Part shown: in pieces, positions 7,595 through 16,019 of the stretch | Position numbering within the stretch: the stretch's first letter is position 1 | How the letters are laid out: every line of letters starts with the position of its first letter | Source: Nocardioides sp. SYSU D00038 | Lineage (GTDB): Bacteria > Actinomycetota > Actinomycetes > Propionibacteriales > Nocardioidaceae | Direction of reading: 5' to 3' | Length of the DNA stretch: 64,000 bases | Assembly (NCBI RefSeq): GCF_016924665.1 | Contig: NZ_JAFFJT010000010.1 | Location: 1-64,000, forward strand | Program-made: the position numbers and the translations under genes | The notes under the pieces: model-generated | The model's input: the letters and a program-made list of their open reading frames with translations, nothing else | The model's database searches: none | Told to the model about the DNA's origin: nothing

Positions 7595-8856
7595 GCCGAC
7601 CGGTCCGATCCGGCGTCGGCCGCGCCGGCCAGGCTGCTCAGGACCTCCTCGTTGTGTCGGTGGCCGACCAGCTCGTAGCCGACCACCGTCACCCAGGGCA
7701 CCAGGGCCAGCACCAGCAGGCACCAGACCAGCGGGACGCCGGCGGCTGCGAGGCCGACGCCGAGCGCGACCACGACCCCCGAGACCATCACCAGCACAAC
7801 GTGGAACGGGTCGAGGCTGCGGGTGAGGGTGCCGTAGAGCACGTACATCAGCACGACGTACGCCGCGATCGGGACGGCGACGGTGAGCACGGTCCCGGTG
7901 GTGGAGAGGGTGGTGTGGTGCTCCAGCTCGTACGCCGCGGCGTGCAGGCCCGCGCCCACGGCGACGACTGCTCCGAACAGCGGGATGTGGCCGTAGCCCC
8001 AGCCGAAGGAGCGCTCCCGGCGCGCGTGCAGGACCGCGCCGTGGGGGATCACGAAGTAGGTCCACCACAGGCCGAAGGTGAGCGCGGTGCCCGCCAGACC
8101 GAGGAGGGCGACGTCGAGCGTCCAGCCGTCGCCGACGAGCACCGACAGGGCAGCCACGGTGCCGAGCAGGCCCTCGCCCAGGGCGATGATGACGAGCAGC
8201 CCGTAGCGCTCGGCGATGTGGTGGGGGTGCCACGGCGTGCCGCCGTCGATGCGCTCGGCCAGCACCGGCCCTGACACCTCGACCAGCCCCAGGACGACGA
8301 CGCCGACGAACATGGGCACGACGTCGAGGTCCAGCCAGAGCAGCACCAGCCAGCCGACCTGAGCCGCGGCGACGCTGACGAACATGGTCCGGCAGACCCG
8401 GCTCCGGGCGGGGTCCTGACGACCGGCTCGCCACCACTGGAACAGCATCGGCACCCGCATCACGACGTAGCCGAGCACCATCTGGGAGTTGTCGACGTGG
8501 CCGCCGTGGGTGAGCGACTCGAACATGTGACGCAGCCCCAGTGCGAGGATCAGCACGCCGGCCATCTGCACCATCGTGGTGAGGCGGTAGACCCAGTCGT
8601 CGGTGTCGTAGGCCGAGGCGAACCAGGTGAAGTTGATCCACGCCCACGAGACGGCGAACGTCGCGAAGAGGAAGCCCACGATGCCCTCGACGACGTGGTC
8701 GTCGGTGACCAGGTGGGCCAGCTCGTCGGCGGCCGCCCCGAAGGCGATCACGAACGTGAGGTCGAAGAGCAGCTCGAGCGGCGTGGCCGCCCGGTGTGCC
8801 TCGTGCGGGTCGCGCCCGCTCATGGTCATCCGGCTGTGGTGCGTGCGCTCCGGCAT
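7591..8856 (-). CDS. Low temperature requirement A (LtrA) family membrane protein
   Basis: A 421-residue polytopic membrane protein with the LtrA signature near the N-terminus (ELLFDLTFVIAFGAAADEL) and about 11-12 hydrophobic segments. The family is named for a Listeria cold-growth locus; its biochemical role is unknown. The ATG at 8856 follows a TAGACT -10 element at the leaderless spacing; ATGs at 8829 and 8823 are alternatives. It forms a coupled two-gene unit with the MOSC gene. Confidence 0.85.
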   Translation of the reverse strand: MPERTHHSRMTMSGRDPHEAHRAATPLELLFDLTFVIAFGAAADELAHLVTDDHVVEGIVGFLFATFAVSWAWINFTWFASAYDTDDWVYRLTTMVQMAGVLILALGLRHMFESLTHGGHVDNSQMVLGYVVMRVPMLFQWWRAGRQDPARSRVCRTMFVSVAAAQVGWLVLLWLDLDVVPMFVGVVVLGLVEVSGPVLAERIDGGTPWHPHHIAERYGLLVIIALGEGLLGTVAALSVLVGDGWTLDVALLGLAGTALTFGLWWTYFVIPHGAVLHARRERSFGWGYGHIPLFGAVVAVGAGLHAAAYELEHHTTLSTTGTVLTVAVPIAAYVVLMYVLYGTLTRSLDPFHVVLVMVSGVVVALGVGLAAAGVPLVWCLLVLALVPWVTVVGYELVGHRHNEEVLSSLAGAADAGSDRSA

Positions 8857-8863
8857 GCGCCGG

Positions 8864-8869
8864 AGTCTA
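8864..8869 (-). promoter_or_regulatory. Leaderless -10 element for LtrA
   Basis: On the minus strand TAGACT is followed after 7 nt by the ATG at 8856, placing the transcription start at or next to the start codon. Confidence 0.55.
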
Positions 8870-8897
8870 GGGCGGGGAATCGCCCGCAGGGGTGGGG

Positions 8898-9593
8898 TCA
8901 GCCGGCGCGCAGCGCGAACTCGTTGCCGTCGGGGTCGGCCAGCGCCAGAGCACCGTCGTCCCCGACCCCCAGCCGGGTCGCCCCCAGGGCGACCAGCCGG
9001 TCGGCCTCCGGTCCGGGGTCGGCGCTGACCAGGTCGAACCGCTGCCGGTTGCGCGCGGTGATCGGCGCCACCGGGGGCCCGCCCCAGGCGACCTTGGTGC
9101 CGCCGAGCGGCGACTGGACGGCGGTCTCCTGGTCCTGGTCCCAGACCAGCGGCCACCCGAGCGCCTCGCTCCAGAACAGCCCGACCTCCCGGGTGCCCTC
9201 GCAGGCGACCTCACCGAGCTGGCCGCACCCGGCGAGGAACGCGTTGCCGCGCGGGATCACGCAGAACTCGTCGCCCTCGGGGTCGGCCAGCACGACGTGC
9301 GGCTCGTCGGGCAGCTGCCCGACGTCGAGGTGGGTCGCACCGAGCCGCAGGGCCGCCGCCACCGTCGCCGGCTGGTCGTCCGAGCCGTCGCAGGTGACGT
9401 GCAGGTGCATCCGGTTGGCACCGGTCGCGGGCCGGCCGGCCACGAACCGCAACCCGACCTGGGTGTCGTTGCCGGGCACGAACTCGGCGCCGGCGTGGTC
9501 GACGACGTCGCGGCCCAGCAGCCCGGCCCAGAACGCCGCCGCCCGTGACGGGTCCGGCACCTCGAACGTCACCGCCAGCAGTCGGGAGGCCAT
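8898..9593 (-). CDS. Two-domain VOC (glyoxalase-fold) protein
   Basis: A 231-residue protein made of two vicinal-oxygen-chelate modules, each ending in a glyoxalase-like DPEGDEFCVI or DPDGNEFALR strand. Such duplicated actinobacterial proteins include glyoxalase-like and antibiotic-binding members; the substrate is unknown. The ATG at 9593 begins MASRLLAVTFEVPDPSRAA, the normal domain start. Upstream is a 478-bp gene-free stretch with a 73-bp tandem array. Confidence 0.8.
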   Translation of the reverse strand: MASRLLAVTFEVPDPSRAAAFWAGLLGRDVVDHAGAEFVPGNDTQVGLRFVAGRPATGANRMHLHVTCDGSDDQPATVAAALRLGATHLDVGQLPDEPHVVLADPEGDEFCVIPRGNAFLAGCGQLGEVACEGTREVGLFWSEALGWPLVWDQDQETAVQSPLGGTKVAWGGPPVAPITARNRQRFDLVSADPGPEADRLVALGATRLGVGDDGALALADPDGNEFALRAG

Positions 9594-9665
9594 TCCGGCA
9601 CGGTAGGCGCGTCGCGGTGACGACGGCCACCTGATTCTCGACGGCCGACTCGCGCGGCCCGCCAC

Positions 9666-10030
9666 GGGCAGCGGTGGGTGAGCCTCCATCTCGACTGGGT
9701 GAACGGTGGTCTGCTCACCGCCGCCCGGGGCGGCGCGCGGGCAGCGGTGGATGGGCCTCCATCTCGACTGGGGGAACGGTGGTCTGCTCACCGCCGCCCG
9801 GGTCGCCGCGTGGGCAGCGGTGGGTGGGCCTCGATCTCGACTGGGTGAACGGTGGCCTGCTCACCGCCGCCCGGCCCGCCGCGTGGGCAGCGGTGGGTGG
9901 GCCTCCATCTCGACTGGGTGAACGGTGGCCTGCTCACCGCCGCCCGGCCCGCCGCGTGGGCAGCGGTGGGTGGGCCTCCATCTCGACTGGGTGAACGGTG
10001 GTCTGCTCACCGCCACCCCACCAGCCACCC
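9666..10030. repeat. 73-bp tandem repeat, five units
   Basis: Units begin with GGGCAGCGGTGG at 9666, 9739, 9812, 9885 and 9958, an exact 73-bp period; the last unit loses similarity in its final 10-15 bases. Units 3 and 4 are almost identical. Each contains GGTGAACGGTGG...CTGCTCACC with GGTGA/TCACC arms. The period is not a multiple of three and frames differ between units, so it is non-coding. It fills the 9594-10071 gap. Confidence 0.9.
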
Positions 10031-10071
10031 CGACCAGCCCCAGATTAGCCGCCCGCAGCCGGCAGCGACCC

Positions 10072-10641
10072 TCAGCCCCGGTAGCTCCCGTCGGGCAGCT
10101 GGGCCGGGCACTCGCCGTCCGGGGTCGGGTCGAGCTCGTAGTGCCAGAGCTCGTTGGCGAACACCTGGCAGAGCCCGTGCTCGGCGCCGTGACTGCTGAG
10201 CCAGTCGGCTGCGTCGGTGGGTCCGACGTCGATGGCGTCGCCGGTGACGTGGGCCGAGGTGTCGGGGGTGGCGACGTAGCGGCGAGCCTCCTCCTCGCTG
10301 CCGTACCTCTCCACCGCCTCGTCGTAGAGGCGGGCCTGGTGTGCCCGGCTGCGCCAGCCGCTGGTGACGACCATCCGGATCCCGTCGGCCTCGGCCGCAC
10401 GGGACGCGGCGCGGAACGCGGCCAGGAGTGCCGGGTCGAGCCGGCGCAGCGACCCCCGCTCGGGGTCGCGGGGCGGGCGGTCGGGGGCGTCGTCGAGAGG
10501 GCGGACGTCGGGTCGCGCGTCCGGGGTCGGCTTCGCCGGGTCGGTCGCGTCGCAGCCCACGGTCAGGGCAGCCAGGGCGGCCAGGGTCGTGGCCAGGGTC
10601 GTGACGCGGGTCGAGGCGCGGGCGGGGAGAGGGAGGGTCAC
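10072..10641 (-). CDS. M15-family D-alanyl-D-alanine carboxypeptidase lipoprotein (VanY-like)
   Basis: A 189-residue predicted lipoprotein: basic N-terminus, hydrophobic segment and lipobox LTVGC (Cys30), a Pro/Asp-rich linker (about 31-60), then an M15B peptidase domain. Zinc ligands His131 and Asp138 (SAHVTGDAID) and His167 (ELWHYE) are all present. It should trim D-Ala-D-Ala ends of peptidoglycan stems outside the membrane. The GTG at 10641 gives a compact signal peptide; GTG 10605 is an alternative. It lies 20 kb from the van-like operon and shares no visible control element with it. Confidence 0.82.
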   Translation of the reverse strand: MTLPLPARASTRVTTLATTLAALAALTVGCDATDPAKPTPDARPDVRPLDDAPDRPPRDPERGSLRRLDPALLAAFRAASRAAEADGIRMVVTSGWRSRAHQARLYDEAVERYGSEEEARRYVATPDTSAHVTGDAIDVGPTDAADWLSSHGAEHGLCQVFANELWHYELDPTPDGECPAQLPDGSYRG

Positions 10642-10741
10642 CCGGCCGATGCTCGTCGCCGGGGCGCTTGCCGCGCCTCCCTCGCAGGTGCCGGACCCGC
10701 CCACCCCGGGGCCAGCGCGTCTCGTCCGTAGGATCGCGGGC

Positions 10742-11707
10742 GTGCCACCCCGCTCCCCGCTGCCGCGGCGGCACGGGCTCAGCGCGGCCTGGGTGTGCAC
10801 GCCGCACCGCGACCCCGGTCGGCCGGCACCCTGGACCACCATGGGTGCGTGGCTGCGCGACCACGTCGACGCCCGGGTCGACGTCGAGGCGCTGCTGCCC
10901 GCCGGCCAGTTCGTCTACGCCGACGCCCGCCCGGTCGCCGAGTCCGACCCTTACCGCCCGCATACGTTCGTCTGGTTCCACCGCGACCTGCGCGACGAGC
11001 CGGTCGTGCCCGGCCGGCTCACCGTCGTCCACCACGACGAGCGCGTGGTGGTGGTCGACAAGCCGGCGTTCCTCTCCACGGTGCCCCGCGGCCGGCACGT
11101 CGTGCAGAGCCTCGTCGTGCGGCTGCGCGACGAGCTCGGCCTGCCCGATCTGACCCCGATGCACCGGCTCGACCGGGTCACCTCCGGGCTGGTGCTCTGC
11201 GCCGTCGGCAAGGAGTGGCGCGGCGCCTACCAGGCCATGTTCGCGACGGGCACGGTGCGCAAGACCTACCGGGCGCTGGCGCCGTGGCGCGCCGGGCTCG
11301 AGACGCCGACCACCGTGCGCGACCACATCGCCGCGATCCCCGGCACCGGTCGCGCCGAGGTCGTGCCCGGCGCCCCGGTGAACGCCGAGACCCTGGTCGA
11401 GCTCGAGGAGCGCCGGGGCGACCTCGCGATCTATCGACTCACCCCGCGCACCGGACGCACCCACCAGCTCCGCCTCCACCTGCGCGACCTCGGCGCCCCG
11501 ATCGTCGACGACCCGCTCTACCCCGACGACCTGGAGGTCGACGTCGACGACTTCGCCCGGCCCCTCCAGCTGCTGGCCAGCGAGCTGGCGTACGTCGACC
11601 CGGTCGACGGCACGCCGCGGCGGTTCGCCAGCCCGCGGCGGCTGCCGCTGGTGGGTGCCGGCTCAGAGCCGCCCGGCGGTGCGCACCAGGCCGGCCACGC
11701 CGGGTGA
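10742..11707 (+). CDS. RluA-family pseudouridine synthase
   Basis: A 321-residue RNA pseudouridine synthase. The catalytic Asp144 sits in HRLDRVTSG, the RluA motif II, followed by the KTYRAL and GRTHQLRLHL motifs. There is no clear S4 domain; the first 90 residues are lineage-specific. The GTG at 10742 is preceded by TAGGAT (10729-10734) with 7-nt spacing, indicating a leaderless mRNA. Its last 45 bp overlap the convergent LysR gene. The rRNA or tRNA target is not deducible. Confidence 0.88.
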   Translation: MPPRSPLPRRHGLSAAWVCTPHRDPGRPAPWTTMGAWLRDHVDARVDVEALLPAGQFVYADARPVAESDPYRPHTFVWFHRDLRDEPVVPGRLTVVHHDERVVVVDKPAFLSTVPRGRHVVQSLVVRLRDELGLPDLTPMHRLDRVTSGLVLCAVGKEWRGAYQAMFATGTVRKTYRALAPWRAGLETPTTVRDHIAAIPGTGRAEVVPGAPVNAETLVELEERRGDLAIYRLTPRTGRTHQLRLHLRDLGAPIVDDPLYPDDLEVDVDDFARPLQLLASELAYVDPVDGTPRRFASPRRLPLVGAGSEPPGGAHQAGHAG

Positions 11708-12508
11708 GGTGCTGTGGGGCGGCCACGCGATCACGGTCGTGACGCGAGGCGCGTCCGAGAGCGGTACGACGGCCAGTCCGTCGCGCAGGTTGGCCTGGGC
11801 CGTCTCGGGCAGCACGATCGCCGCGCGCCCCAGCCGCACCAGTTGCAGCACCTGGGTCAGGTCGCGCAGCTCGGGGCCGGGGCCCTCGGGGTAGCTACCG
11901 TCGAGGCGCGGCCAGCGCGGCAGCGGCAGGTCCGGGATCGAGCGGGCCTCGGCCAGGGTCATGGCGGCGCGGGTGCTGGCCGGGTGACCCGCGGGCAGGA
12001 TCAGCACCTGCTCCTCGACGAGCAGCTCGTCGACGTCGAACCCGCTCGTGTCGTCGAACGGCCGGTGCAGGATCGCCACGTCGGCGCGCCCGTCGCGCAG
12101 CATCACCGCCTGGTGGCCGGGCGGGGTGAGCACCACGTCCACCTCGACGGCGTCCGGTTCGGCGGCGTAAGCGTCGAGCAGCTTGGCCATCAGCTCGCTC
12201 GACGCGCCCGCCTTGGCCGTGAGCACCACCGGGGCCCGGCCCGCCGCCTCGGCGACGCGGCGGGTACGACGCTCGGCGGCCTCGACGGCGGCGAGGGCCA
12301 CCCGGGCCTCGCGCAGCAGGGTCTCGCCGGCGCTGGTCAGGGTCACGCCCCGAGGGGTCCGGGTGAACAGCGCCGCGCCGAGGCGTCGTTCGAGCTGGGC
12401 GATCGCGCGTGACAGCGGCGGCTGGGCGATGCCGAGTCGGGTCGCCGCGCGGCCGACGTGCGCCTCCTCGGCGACGGCCACGAAGTAGCGCAGCTCGCGG
12501 GTCTCCAC
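11663..12508 (-). CDS. LysR-family transcriptional regulator
   Basis: A 281-residue LysR regulator with an N-terminal winged helix-turn-helix (AATRLGIAQPPLSRAIAQLE, residues about 18-37) and a C-terminal periplasmic-binding-like effector domain. The GTG at 12508 gives the usual VETRELRYFVAVAEE start. An in-frame ATG at 12541 would overlap the palindromic operator and is less likely. It is divergent from the SDR gene and probably controls both. The 3' end overlaps the RluA gene by 45 bp in antisense. Confidence 0.9.
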   Translation of the reverse strand: METRELRYFVAVAEEAHVGRAATRLGIAQPPLSRAIAQLERRLGAALFTRTPRGVTLTSAGETLLREARVALAAVEAAERRTRRVAEAAGRAPVVLTAKAGASSELMAKLLDAYAAEPDAVEVDVVLTPPGHQAVMLRDGRADVAILHRPFDDTSGFDVDELLVEEQVLILPAGHPASTRAAMTLAEARSIPDLPLPRWPRLDGSYPEGPGPELRDLTQVLQLVRLGRAAIVLPETAQANLRDGLAVVPLSDAPRVTTVIAWPPHSTSPGVAGLVRTAGRL

Positions 12509-12539
12509 ACCGGCGATGCTACGCCGTTCACCTGCGCTC

Positions 12540-12554
12540 ATACCGCTGCGGTAT
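12540..12554. promoter_or_regulatory. LysR-type operator (T-N11-A palindrome)
   Basis: ATACCGC-T-GCGGTAT is a perfect palindrome with 7-bp arms containing the T-N11-A core of LysR binding sites. It lies between the divergent LysR (start 12508) and SDR (start 12612) genes, the expected place for a shared autoregulatory and activation site. Confidence 0.7.
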
Positions 12555-12611
12555 CGGACCCCACCTGATCGGTCTTGGTGCGCGAGGGGTGCCCGGAGCA
12601 ACGATCGAGGC

Positions 12612-13349
12612 ATGGCAGAGAACAGCACAGGAACCAAGAAGATCGCGCTGGTCACCGGCGCCAACAAGGGCATCGGCCTCGAGATCGCCGCCGGCCTGGC
12701 CCGCCGCGGGTTCCGCGTCGGCGTCGGCGCCCGCGACGCGGGCCGGCGCGACGACGCCGTGGCCAAGCTGCGCGCCGAGGGGCTCGACACGTTCGGCGTG
12801 CCCCTCGACGTCACCGACGACGGGAGCGTCGCGGCAGCGGCGGCCCTGCTCGAGGAGCAGGGCGGGCTCGACGTCCTCGTCAACAACGCCGCGATCACCG
12901 GCGGCCTGCCGCAGGAGCCGAGCCGGGTCAGCCCCGAGCAGGTGCTCGCGGTCGTCGACACAAACGTCGTGGGCGTGATCCGGGTGACCAACGCGATGCT
13001 GCCCCTGCTGCGTCGCGCCCCCTCGCCTCGGATCGTGAACGTCTCCAGCACCGTCGGCTCCCTCACCCTGCAGACCGCGCAGGCCGAGGCGGTCGGCCCG
13101 ATCTCGGCGGCGTACTCGCCGTCGAAGTCGTTCCTCAACGCCGTCACCATCCAGTACGCCAAGGAACTCGCCGACACCGCGATCCTGGTCAACGCCGGCT
13201 GCCCCGGCTTCGTCGCCACCGACCTCAACGGCTTCCGGGGCCACCGCACCCCTGCCCAGGGCGCCGCGATCTTCCTCGAGCTCGCGACCCTCCCCGACGG
13301 CGGGCCGACCGGCACCTTCCGCGACGAGCAGGGCATCCAGCCCTGGTGA
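12612..13349 (+). CDS. Short-chain dehydrogenase/reductase
   Basis: A 245-residue classical SDR using NADP(H). The cofactor motif TGANKGIG (residues 15-22), the NNAA motif and the catalytic pair Tyr168/Lys172 (YSPSK) are intact. The sequence resembles carbonyl-reductase-like SDRs of plants and actinobacteria. It is likely regulated by the divergent LysR protein through the palindrome 58 bp upstream. Substrate unknown. Confidence 0.9.
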   Translation: MAENSTGTKKIALVTGANKGIGLEIAAGLARRGFRVGVGARDAGRRDDAVAKLRAEGLDTFGVPLDVTDDGSVAAAAALLEEQGGLDVLVNNAAITGGLPQEPSRVSPEQVLAVVDTNVVGVIRVTNAMLPLLRRAPSPRIVNVSSTVGSLTLQTAQAEAVGPISAAYSPSKSFLNAVTIQYAKELADTAILVNAGCPGFVATDLNGFRGHRTPAQGAAIFLELATLPDGGPTGTFRDEQGIQPW

Positions 13350-13372
13350 CCGGCCGGAGGCGGGAGCGGCCG

Positions 13373-14314
13373 TCAGGCCGGGGCGCCGATGGTCTCGGCC
13401 AGGCGGGTGCGCGAGGAGATGCCGAGCTTGCGGTAGACGTGGGAGAGGTGCCACTCGACGGCCTTGATGGTCACCACCAGCTCGGTGGCGATCTGGCGGT
13501 TGGTGAGGCCTTCCGCGGCGAGGCGGGCGACCCGTTGCTCGGCGGCTGTCAACGCGGCCAGCGCCTCGCTCTCGACCCGGCGGGGCGACTCGCCCACCCG
13601 GTCGAGCAGGCGGCGTACCCGCCCCTGCAGCGGCCAGAGCTCCTGGCGCCCCGCGTGGTCCTCGGCGGCGCGCAGCAGGGCGAGCGCCTCGGCGGCGCCG
13701 TCGACCGGGGAGAGCACCAGCAGCAGCCCGGCCAGGTCGGTGTCGACCTGGGCGGCGAGCCGGTCGGCGTCGCCGGGGCCGAGCAGGGCGCGTGCCTCGC
13801 GGAGCACGGCCACCCGGTCGATGCCGGCGTCGACGGTGGCCAGCGTGCGCAGGGCCAGGGCGACGCCGTACGCCGAGCCCTCGGCCCGGGCGCGCTCGGC
13901 CTGCTCGCGGGCCAGCACCGCGCCCTCGCGGGCCGAACCGGTGCGGAGCATCGCCAGGGCCGCACCCGAGCGCCACGGCAGGTCGGCCACCGGAGCCTCG
14001 GGGTCGAGGCGGCCGGCGGCCCGGTAGTGGTCGAGCGCCGGCTCGGGGTCGCCGAGGGCGGCCGCGAGCTCGCCCCTCGCGTGGTGGGCCAGGGCACCGA
14101 CGTCGCCCGGGTCGTCGAGGTGGGCGGTCAGCTCGTCCGCCAGGCCCATCGCCTCGGCGAGGTCGCCCCGGGCCAGCCGGCAGTCGACGAGCAGCGCGAG
14201 CGTCGCGACCCGGTCGGGGCCGGTCAGGTCGGGGTCTCCGAGGAGGAGGCCGAGCGCGGTCATCCCCTCGCGGATCCGGCCGGTGCGAACCAGGGCCCGC
14301 ACCTCGTGCAGCAT
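13373..14314 (-). CDS. LuxR-type regulator with TPR-like N-terminus
   Basis: A 313-residue protein: an alpha-helical, Ala/Leu-rich, tetratricopeptide-like region (about 1-245) and a C-terminal LuxR helix-turn-helix (LTAAEQRVARLAAEGLTNRQ through HLSHVYRKLGI). It resembles the C-terminal part of LAL (MalT-like) regulators but has no Walker A ATPase domain. Either it is a naturally short form or the remnant of a longer LAL. TAGGCT at 14321-14326, 6 nt before the ATG, suggests a leaderless transcript starting at this ATG and supports the short form. Confidence 0.8.
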   Translation of the reverse strand: MLHEVRALVRTGRIREGMTALGLLLGDPDLTGPDRVATLALLVDCRLARGDLAEAMGLADELTAHLDDPGDVGALAHHARGELAAALGDPEPALDHYRAAGRLDPEAPVADLPWRSGAALAMLRTGSAREGAVLAREQAERARAEGSAYGVALALRTLATVDAGIDRVAVLREARALLGPGDADRLAAQVDTDLAGLLLVLSPVDGAAEALALLRAAEDHAGRQELWPLQGRVRRLLDRVGESPRRVESEALAALTAAEQRVARLAAEGLTNRQIATELVVTIKAVEWHLSHVYRKLGISSRTRLAETIGAPA

Positions 14315-14323
14315 GGGCGCAGC

Positions 14324-14938
14324 CTAGGAAGCCAGCCCCCGCACGTCGCCCGTTGCGGGCGGAAATGCCCCAGGTGGACCAGTCAGGTCCCGCCCGAGAT
14401 GGCCCAGGAGGTGGGTGGCGGAGGACGCATCTTGGTGCGCCCGCCGGGCGACGCCGAACCGCGTCGGCCGGTCCTCGGGCCCCACCGCCCACGCGGCCAC
14501 CGGCAGCAGCCCGGCGGCCAGCGGCTCCGGGATCGGCCCGCCGAGCCCTGTCGCGCGGCCGACGTCCCAACCGTGCACGGCCATCTCCAGCGCACCGGTC
14601 AGCACGACCACGGTCGCCTCGACCGAGCGGTCGCCGACCAGCACCCGGTCGGGGTCGTCGCGGTGCTCCACCCACGCGCCGACCAGGGCACACGCCTTCT
14701 CGCGCAGGCCCGGCAGCCCGGGCGGCACCGGTGCGGTCGGGCGGACGCCGACGTAGCCACCGGCCGCCTCGGTGAACGCGTCGAGCCCGTCGTCCATGTG
14801 GGCCAGCAGCTGGGCGAGGGTCCACTCCGCGCACGGCGTCGGCCGGCCGAGGTGGTGGGGTCGCACGGCGGAGAGGGTGCCGCGCGTGTAGGCCAGCGAC
14901 CGCTCCAGCAGCTCGACCGCGTGGTCGAGCGCGGACAT
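14324..14938 (-). CDS. TIGR03086-like (maleylpyruvate-isomerase N-terminal/DinB-like) protein
   Basis: A 204-residue actinobacterial protein of the mycothiol-dependent maleylpyruvate-isomerase-like superfamily, with a four-helix DinB-type fold. Recognisable pieces are the CAEWTLAQLLAHMDDGLDAF helix, whose His is the usual first metal ligand, and a later MAVHGWDVGRATG. The ATG at 14938 shares one base with the stop of the upstream sigma-factor gene (TGATG), so the two are co-translated. Function unknown; family members are often linked to mycothiol chemistry. Confidence 0.75.
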   Translation of the reverse strand: MSALDHAVELLERSLAYTRGTLSAVRPHHLGRPTPCAEWTLAQLLAHMDDGLDAFTEAAGGYVGVRPTAPVPPGLPGLREKACALVGAWVEHRDDPDRVLVGDRSVEATVVVLTGALEMAVHGWDVGRATGLGGPIPEPLAAGLLPVAAWAVGPEDRPTRFGVARRAHQDASSATHLLGHLGRDLTGPPGAFPPATGDVRGLAS

Positions 14939-15945
14939 CAGACCGGTTCCGGCTGCCAGCCGGCGGGCAGCCGCGCGGGCAGCCCGAACCTCTCGAAGAT
15001 GCCGTCGGCGAAGAACGCGCCGACGTGGGTCACCTTGTCGCCGTCGAGGGTCAGCACCTGCAGGTGGAACGGCACGAAGTCCCCGTTGCTGGTGCGCATG
15101 TAGAGGCCGAACGCCGGCTGCCCGTTCGCGGTGGTGGGCACCATCGGCATGTCGTACTCGCCGCCCGGGCACTGGGTCGCGATCAGGTCGCCGATGTTGG
15201 TGTTGCCCTTGTACCAACCGGTGAACGGCGGCATCTCCCACACCGCCTCGGCGGTCAGCATCGACACGATGGTGTCGATGTCCTTGCGCCAGAACGCGTC
15301 GACGTACTTCTCCAGCAGCTCCTGCTGCCCCTGGGTGAGTCGCTCCTCGACCGACTCCTCGGTGAGGTCGAGCCCGTCGAACTGCGCGTGGGCCCGCTGC
15401 AGCGCGGAGTTGACGGCGGCGCTGGTGGTGTCGAGGGCCTCCGCGACCTCAGCCGCCGACCACCGCAGCACGTCGCGCAGGATCAGCACCGCGCGCTGCC
15501 GGGCCGGGAGGTGTTGCAGCGCCGCCACGAACGCCAGCCGGATCGAGTCGCGCTCCTCGACCAGCACCGCGGCGTCGGGGACGGGCTCGAGCCAGGCGAT
15601 CTCGTGGTTCTGCTCCAGCGCGTCGCCGGCCATCTGGTCGGCGGTGCCGAGCCCGGTCGGCAGCGGCCGCCGCGGCTTCCCCTCGAGGTTGGTGAGGCAC
15701 ACGTTGGTGGCGATCCGGTAGAGCCAGGTGCGCACCGAAGAACGCCCCTGGAAGTCCGCCGACGCCTTCCAGGCGCGCAGGAACGTCTCCTGGACGAGGT
15801 CCTCCGCCTCGTGCACCGACCCGCTCATCCGGTAGCAGTGGGCCAGCAGCTCGCGCTGGTAGCGGTCGGTGAGCGTCTGGAAGTCGTCGAGCTCGCTGGT
15901 GGTCTGCTCCGTGCTCGTCATCGCCCGCTCCTGCACCATGGTCAT
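14938..15945 (-). CDS. ECF sigma factor with C-terminal SnoaL-like domain (SigX5/TIGR02960 type)
   Basis: A 335-residue extracytoplasmic-function sigma factor. Region 2 (about 25-95) includes HEAEDLVQETFLRAWKA; region 4 (about 140-195) includes LPARQRAVLILRDVLRWSAA. A SnoaL/NTF2-like domain (about 205-330) replaces a membrane anti-sigma partner. In such families the extra domain controls sigma activity, and no anti-sigma gene is adjacent here. The nearby ATG 15921 (MTSTEQTTSE) is an alternative start. The next gene is translationally coupled. Confidence 0.87.
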   Translation of the reverse strand: MTMVQERAMTSTEQTTSELDDFQTLTDRYQRELLAHCYRMSGSVHEAEDLVQETFLRAWKASADFQGRSSVRTWLYRIATNVCLTNLEGKPRRPLPTGLGTADQMAGDALEQNHEIAWLEPVPDAAVLVEERDSIRLAFVAALQHLPARQRAVLILRDVLRWSAAEVAEALDTTSAAVNSALQRAHAQFDGLDLTEESVEERLTQGQQELLEKYVDAFWRKDIDTIVSMLTAEAVWEMPPFTGWYKGNTNIGDLIATQCPGGEYDMPMVPTTANGQPAFGLYMRTSNGDFVPFHLQVLTLDGDKVTHVGAFFADGIFERFGLPARLPAGWQPEPV

Positions 15946-16019
15946 CCGGTCCGCTCCTCGCTCCGACAGTCTGCTGCACCCACAGACCGGGGTCGAGGCC
16001 GAAACTCATCGGCCTGCGG

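Noticed and set aside
6818-8647. A single 609-residue minus-strand protein including the MOSC domain
   Set aside because: The N-terminal 350 residues are the out-of-frame shadow of the LtrA gene; the MOSC family start is GTG 7594, overlapping the LtrA stop.
9666-10030. Possible CRISPR array
   Set aside because: The 73-bp units are contiguous, with no unique spacers between short repeats, and no cas gene is present.
10072-10641. M15 carboxypeptidase lipoprotein as part of the van-like system
   Set aside because: It is VanY-like but lies 20 kb away, is extracytoplasmic, and has no visible shared promoter motif with the operon.
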